Positions 58,097-64,000 of a stretch of DNA of 64,000 nucleotides are shown piece after piece. Under the pieces are notes generated by a model that was given only the letters and a program-made list of their open reading frames with translations, had not been told where the DNA came from and searched no databases. Location: the NCBI GenBank assembly GCA_013396755.1, contig VWZF01004007.1, positions 125,492 through 189,491 of the forward strand. The letters are read 5' to 3'. Position 1 is the stretch's first letter. Each line of letters opens with the position of its first letter. The DNA comes from Sclerurus mexicanus (lineage: Eukaryota > Chordata > Aves > Passeriformes > Furnariidae). A program made the position numbers and the translations under genes.

Positions 58097-58102
58097 AATA
58101 AA
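58097..58102 (+). terminator. FAM181B: Poly(A) signal AATAAA of FAM181B
   Basis: A canonical AATAAA lies 107 bases after the stop and is followed within 15-50 bases by GGGTGCCTTCGGGTGCC and CGTTTCGC, a G/T-containing downstream region. It implies a very short 3' UTR; longer isoforms are possible. Confidence 0.7.
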
Positions 58103-59739
58103 ACGTGAAACTGCGGGTGCCTTCGGGTGCCGCCCCGTTTCGCCCCCCTTGCTCGGGGGCCAGGGCTTGGCTGGCTGTCGAAGGGCGCCCTGGTGCACCT
58201 GTAGGCGACGTGGGGACTGTGACTGCCCGTCAGCGACTTCAGCCTAAACCTAAAGCGCACGTCAGCACTTGAGGTGCGTTTAACATTTTTCCCAGGCTCG
58301 TGTTCATCACAAGTGCTGGCAGGTGTTTTCAGCCGAGGACACAAAGGCAAGAAGATGAAAGTGAAGCAAAATTAAAAAATGCTGCTACCAAAACTCAGTG
58401 TCCTGAAATTTTAACAACGTCTTGCAGGATCTTGCAAACGGCAATTTAAAGTGATATGTAAGTTAATTGATGGCTTAAGTTCGGGACAAAAATTTTACTG
58501 TAACCACTGCGGCCATGTGGAATGATTCCTACAGACCGCTGGATTTCTTCCAGGAATGTGTCAAAGCTCAGAAAGCAGTGCGGCTCGGTCTCGTTGTGTA
58601 CAGGAGATTATTTGATAATCATTTAAGTTATGTAAAAGAGTCTATGATAGGTCCTATAAAAATAAAGCTACACAATAGGTCTGAGATCTGTGGTTGTTAC
58701 TGCTTTTGAAACGCTGCGTTCAGGGGGCTTTCAATGCGCCTCCGTCCTCTGTAATGGTTTCTTGGCAGGAGTTAGGCAGGCAGTGGGTTTTGTCTTTCCT
58801 AAATCTTTTGAAATGCTGTATTTTATCCACAGCGACCCGTGCTTGTTTTGCCTTCATTTGTACTGGCTGTTTCTGTAAGTTAGTAGAAAGAAAGGAGCGA
58901 CAATACACTACAAAGCCAAGGGATGAAAATTGTTACAGTTATGAAAACAGATCAAAATACTGGGAGGTTTCCTATTGAGATGCAAGTTTTCAAAGGCAAT
59001 CCCGCAGTCTGGATCCCTGCCAGCCCCAAGTGGATTGTTTGTTTTTGAAACGGGATCCACATACGGATCAGCTTGGGGTTTTACCCTCGATGGTGACAAA
59101 TCCTTGTGCCTTCTGGCTTTTAAAAGATAATGTGGAAGGCAAAGCAGTTTTCTTCATTCTTCAACCCGGATTTAACTTTTCAGGCACTTTGCATCAAGAT
59201 GCTGGGAAGCGTGGAGAGGTGAAGCAAAATGTGTTGGAAATAAACTGAGGTAATTTTTGGGAAATGGTTTAACTTTACTTTTAAAGAGCAAGAGGTATAA
59301 CTGCTGCTGCCAGTTTTCTCCCCAAAAGCTGTCCAAAGTCTCCACAAACTATGCGAAGAAACCGCCGTGGATGAATGTCCACAACACTTCAGCATCTTGA
59401 TAGCTGAGTGCTGTTAAGGAAATGCACTTTTCAAGAACAATTTTGCAACAGTTTATTTCACTAAGCTTCACGAGAACATGTATGAGGGTAATTGGGCAGC
59501 CTGTCCAGCCGAGGCTGCTACAAATGAGGTTAATCCTGCCCTGCTGCTGGTTTTGATGATGGGACTATGTCCTGCTCTGTGAGCTCGGTCCTGCCTTCCT
59601 CACTTTGGCAAACCTCCCAGTTTGCATTCAGGAGCTGTGTGCTGTCAGCTCCAGCAGAGCTTGTGTCTAACTGCATTTGAGACTACCTAGGCAAGACCAG
59701 CTAGGGGGTTATTTCGGGTGGAGATGTGTTGTATTTCTT

Positions 59740-60060
59740 TTTTTCGTTTGTTTAGCAGCCGCTTCACAAATGTGAATTTGCAGCACGTATTGGCAGCTGC
59801 TTGGAGTATTTCAGCTTGATGGTGCTGTGCTAATAATCTTGTTGCCCATTTTTCTCACCTGAGCTATACGCCTGACATCTGTGCTTTCAGCAGGCTGGGC
59901 AAATGATGGGGATGCTGATAATGCAGTGGCCTCTGCTAAAGAAAAAAACCACCTTTTTCACTTAGGTTGTATTGTCACAAGCTCATTATGCAAATGTGTA
60001 TTAACTGGGAATCTAATCCTGACAGACCGTACAGCCTCTCCTGTCAGCTGTTTCACAGGT
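59740..60060. promoter_or_regulatory. Candidate enhancer with octamer ATGCAAAT
   Basis: This is repeat-free sequence 1.7 kb after FAM181B. The POU octamer ATGCAAAT (59988-59995) is preceded at 13 bases by ATTGT (59971-59975), a SOX core, and by CATTA. TGAATTTGCA and GCTAATAATC occur upstream. The call rests on motifs only. Confidence 0.3.
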
Positions 60061-60543
60061 TTCAGTGGGATTTTGTTCAAAAAAAGTTAGAAAGAGGTCT
60101 TCAGGAATAGATTCTGGGACAGACATTGCAAACCTGAATGGTTTGGTTGCCCACAGGCCTCATCTTTTTATTCCAAGTAGCCAAGAAGAAGCGCCACACA
60201 TCTGACCTGTTGGTGTTTTTCACTCATTTGGTGCTCTGCTGCCTTGTAGGTGGTCACCTGTGGTGCTCAGAAGCTGAGAATCATCAGCCTTCTTGGGTTA
60301 GACCTTGTCTAAAACCAGTGGGAGAAGTGGCTCTGTGGGTGTCTGCAGAGCTGGACTGGTACAGAGCTGGTGTGGCAGCCTGTTCCCAATGCTGCTGGGT
60401 TGGGAGGGCTCTTTGTGGGGTTGCGAGGAGTTGGGGACTGAGTTGCACTGAGGCAGCAGCTTCAGATTTCTCTTCATCTTAGCCTCTATCCTGCAACAGT
60501 TCCTTAAAGGGGGATGTTCAGTTTATAAGAGCTTGCACTGAAA

Positions 60544-60560
60544 TTAAAAAAAAAAAAAAA
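60544..60560. repeat. Short poly(A) run
   Basis: About 16 adenines with no recognisable retroposed gene upstream. Confidence 0.6.
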
Positions 60561-62877
60561 TCTAGCATCAGTGTTGCTCAAAATATGGCTATATTCCTGC
60601 CAGAAGATGTATTTGAGGAGTACCTGGCATGGAAAGTCTAGTAAGGCTGGAAAGGAGCTGACAACACAGACCAAACAAAGGAGTTCTGTGTAACTCCTTA
60701 GGAGCACTGGAGCCCCTCTCTGTGCTGTGGAGGCGGTGAGGGCACCCAACCAGCCCAGGGGTTGCCATCTAGTGAAGCTGCATCTTTGATCTCCTTTGTG
60801 CATGTGTGGGCTCTTTTTGTTGGGTTGTTTCCCCCTGCTTGAATAGCGCAGGCACTGAAAACATCACCTAACAGTCTCGCTCAGAAACACCCTTGGGAAA
60901 TTGTTTCCTCCTCTGAAACACTGAAGAGCATCATCTTATGCATCTGCTTAATAGAATTAAAGCTTTTGTAACTGAGCAAGATATTTTGGGTTTTTTGATG
61001 CACTTTCATGAGGAGTCTGTCCTGAAGAACTAAAGCTGATTCTCTTCAGCTTTTCTGTCTTAAAGAAAATGAGTTCTGTTTGGTTGGATCGAGGTCAGAC
61101 TACCAAACTATTTCATTTTACAAAGCCTGCAGAGTTCCTCAGATACACTAAACTCTATTGCGTTGCAGGTGTACTACCTGATTTTACTGGAGATTTTGAT
61201 GGTAAAGCATCCATGTATTAATAATTTTTCACGTGCAGTCACAGGTTATAAAGGGGAATTACAAGAAACCTTCGTTCTCTTTTTAAATGAAGGAGTCTTA
61301 GTAGTGATTTACTGATGAATAACTAAGGGTTCACCGTGAATAGTGAGTACTGCATCTCAGTATTTTGAGACTTACACAGTGTGTCTTTTCCAAAGCCACT
61401 TCCAGAAAACGTTTTTGAAAGAGGATTATTAACTATTTCACAGCCTGAGCTTGGGATTTCTCTAATACAGCCTGACTATTGATGATAAGTTATCCTGGAT
61501 GAGCTTACATATTTGATCAAACAGTGTTAGTAAAAAAAGATACAGAAATTTATTGTAAACTCTTTGTTTTCTGACTTTTTAAATAAACCGCATTTGACAA
61601 CAGTTCAAAAACAGAAGGTAATTCTGCAGTTATTTGCAACAGAAGGAAAAAGGTGGTGGAGCAATTCCATAGCGATGTGCAAGAAATTCAGCTGGGAATG
61701 TGAGAGTTCAAGCCTGCAGACCTGACCATATGAAATGAGAGTTGGGAATACTTTTAGGATAGCTTTGTGTCAGCTGAAGAGACAGGTGAACACTTGCTTA
61801 AAAATCCAATGGTTTTTGTAACACATTTATATAAAAGAGTAAAAATAGAGTGTATTATAGTGTCCCTCTCTCCCAAAACCTGTGTGGGTAAAGATTGGCA
61901 TAGGATTGCTGAAGGGTGATGCTGTGAAAGGTGAGGGGAGAACTGTTTTCTCCATTTTATAGGATTTTTCAAAACCTCACTGTAACCTTGATTATCCCCT
62001 CCCTTGCTGGCAGAGAATTACTTCACCAGCCCAAAGGTTTTTAGCTTTTTATACTTTTTGGATCCCCTCCATGTGAAATGTAAATGTACTGTCAAAGCCT
62101 TATTTTTCAGGTTGTAGTCCACAGATCCAGAGTTGTCCTGAGATCACAGACTCAACATCACTGCACTGCTGTCAATGGAAAGTATTTTTAATTGCTTGAA
62201 TTATCCAGTGTGGGATTTGAGGAATATGCAGCATTTCCAAATGATCCTTCATCTCTCCTTGTCTGAAATGGGGGAATAATATCCTGTCACCCTCCCAGAG
62301 GCAGCTAAAACTGCACTGTGCTCTCTCTAGGTATTCCCCAATAATGTTGGGCATATAAGAAAATGTGGACTGGTCAGTAGTAAAGGGAGGGAGGAGAGGA
62401 TTCAAGCTTTGTAGCAGTGGGTTCTAGTGCTCCTGTTAGTGCATGTTAGTTAGGATGTCTCCTGGTGGGCGTTTCAGACTGCCTCAGCCTTAGCAGCTAA
62501 TTGTAATTCAGTCTGCGGGTTCTGCTGAACAAGTTCTGGCAAATCCTGCTGTCCCCATTTTCTATTCTTCCTCTTTGCCATAGGTGGCATCCCTTAGCTG
62601 TGTGGTGAAGGGAACTATACCTCTGCCTCCCGCCTGTTACTCCAACCTGCGATCAGTGCCCAAGTGCATCTTCGAGGAAGAATCAGAGTGAACTGGGGGC
62701 TCTATGGCTTAGCCTGGAATTGGCTGGAGCTCAGCTCAGAGAAGCAGCTCTGTTGACAGACTGGGAGTGAGTTAAACCTGAGTCACGGGGTGACAACAGT
62801 ATCACTTTTCTAATAGCCGTAGATAGGGAATACAGGTTTTCTGTTGGAGAAGCCGGGCATAGTTGTTACTAGTTTTA

Positions 62878-62891
62878 TTTTTTTTTTTTTT
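62878..62891. repeat. Short poly(T) run
   Basis: About a dozen thymines in unique sequence. No reverse-complement retrocopy was recognised next to it. Confidence 0.6.
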
Positions 62892-64000
62892 CTTTATAAA
62901 AGATACAGGCCCACTGCTTCAACCCTCTGTGTACCACAAAGCAAAGTATGTATAGGGACTAGTCCCCATGACTCATTTCAATGACATATCAGACATGACC
63001 TTTTCTGTCATCCAAACCTCATAGTGAAGAGCTTGATCCTGTGCCGAGTGTACTCAGCTCTCTACTCTGGGCTCAGGTGGAGATATCACTCCAGGATGGC
63101 CTTGAGAGCTGTCTTGGACCCTCGACAGCCATATTTCCTCCTCCTCCCATGTCTCTTCAATGTGTTCAGTTCCTAAGCTAGATGGAGTACATCTTTTGGT
63201 ATTGAGGTTGAGTGCTCTGAAAGGTGCTCGAGGTTCAGTCAATCTGTCAAACCTCTGGACGTCTTGGTGATTTTCCAGAACAATCTGCAGGAGTTACAGA
63301 TTAAAATAACACTTACTGCTCTGACTGTTGACTGTATGAAAACAACCTGGGTGACTGTGAGTTGAACGGGACTTTAGCAGATTTCATAGTACTCATCTCA
63401 ATAATAGTAGCCCGTGTTACAGTTCTGTGATCAAATCCCCTCCCATTCCAGCAGTCCCTTGTCTGTCAGTGGTTTGTCAGCTAGATTCTTTAGGTCTGGA
63501 CTAAACAGCCATGTTATTCTCAATATAAAGAAAGCAGAGACCAGAGGGGTAAAATTGGGTATGAAGTCTAAATAATGAGAAAATTCCTTCTTTCTACCAC
63601 CATTTTTCATCAGTGCGTAACTAGTAAGGAATAATTTTTTGCATAGAAACGCTTCACTGTAGAACTGGCTCTAAAGAACAGCTATAATTGCTTCTGTGTA
63701 CTCCAATAATTGAATGTAAATCAATTACCACCATTTTAGGTATTTGAACAGCTCACTCTATGAAGAAAAACCTTTCTTTCCTATTTAATAGCTGGACCTT
63801 TAGCTTCTTTGTTTATCCACGTATCTGGGACAAATGTTTCAAACTCAGTCATTAATTAGTGATTTTATCATGATTTTCCTTTCAGGATGGAAAGGTCAGC
63901 ACACCCTTGAAGCGCCAGCAAAACAAACATCTCCCATTTGCACACAAAAACAAGGCTTGTGAGGAAGAAGCCTCGGAACATGACAGAGGGTAGAGGCTTA

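Larger units (their letters stand above)
57020..58250 (+). promoter_or_regulatory. FAM181B: CpG island covering FAM181B
   Basis: GC content and CpG frequency rise abruptly near 57020 and fall after about 58250. The part before the gap (57020-57468) probably holds the FAM181B promoter and 5' UTR. The long open frames here on both strands arise from GC-rich sequence and the run of N and are not separate genes. Confidence 0.65.
58251..64000. other. Region downstream of FAM181B, no gene seen
   Basis: This is unique non-coding sequence with no CR1 or LTR that I recognise, noticeably poorer in repeats than the rest of the window. A candidate regulatory block lies at 59740-60060. An acceptor-like site near 63884 is followed by a 35-codon open stretch, too weak to call an exon. 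Confidence 0.65.

Noticed and set aside
56886..58350. Long open frames of 229-434 residues on both strands across the N run
   Set aside because: They exist only because N codons contain no stop and the flanks are GC-rich. Only the plus-strand tail ending at 57989 resembles a known protein.
1..64000. CRISPR arrays, operons, tRNA or rRNA genes
   Set aside because: No regularly spaced repeats, no tRNA-like cloverleaf with A and B boxes, and no rRNA segments were recognised; the window is vertebrate nuclear DNA.

Overview
This window looks like a bird nuclear chromosome. The genes have vertebrate GT-AG introns, and the interspersed repeats are mainly CR1 LINE fragments with the avian 3' end, plus a few avian-type endogenous retroviral LTRs. 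One LTR fragment (45212-45365) resembles a type I associate with passerines, but I cannot name the species. There is no bacterial or viral gene organisation: no operons, CRISPR arrays or recognisable tRNA or rRNA genes.

Positions 1-29600 hold a complete PRCP gene (lysosomal Pro-X carboxypeptidase) on the plus strand. It has nine coding exons at 92-217, 16429-16569, 17622-17723, 18058-18239, 18949-19106, 19737-19909, 21756-21920, 23836-24023 and 28375-28579. These join in frame to 1440 nt, giving 479 residues plus a stop. All introns are GT-AG and the family S28 catalytic triad is intact (Ser165, Asp417, His442). The promoter end is a CpG island with a (CGGGAT)n tract at the window edge. Intron 1 is 16.2 kb. 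The 3' UTR ends near a polyadenylation signal at 29579-29584.

Positions 29600-57000 are intergenic and show no convincing coding gene. The stretch contains CR1 fragments, two oppositely oriented LTR fragments (about 44.65-45.37 kb), simple repeats, and several unique AT-rich blocks with homeodomain, POU or SOX-like words that could be conserved enhancers.

Positions 57000-58110 are a second CpG island, interrupted by 418 N (57469-57886). The first readable codons after the gap encode a C-terminal tail that I recognise as FAM181B, followed by a stop at 57987-57989 and a poly(A) signal at 58097. Most of FAM181B is therefore hidden in the gap. PRCP followed by FAM181B in the same orientation matches the human 11q14 order as I remember it. 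Positions 58110-64000 are non-coding as far as I can see.

The two genes are neighbours and not a pathway: PRCP is a housekeeping lysosomal peptidase, and FAM181B is a developmentally expressed TEAD-interacting protein. I found no undescribed biological system. The observations most worth checking are the hidden FAM181B gene and mis-sized gap, the candidate regulatory blocks around it, and the LTR/CR1 cluster in PRCP intron 7.
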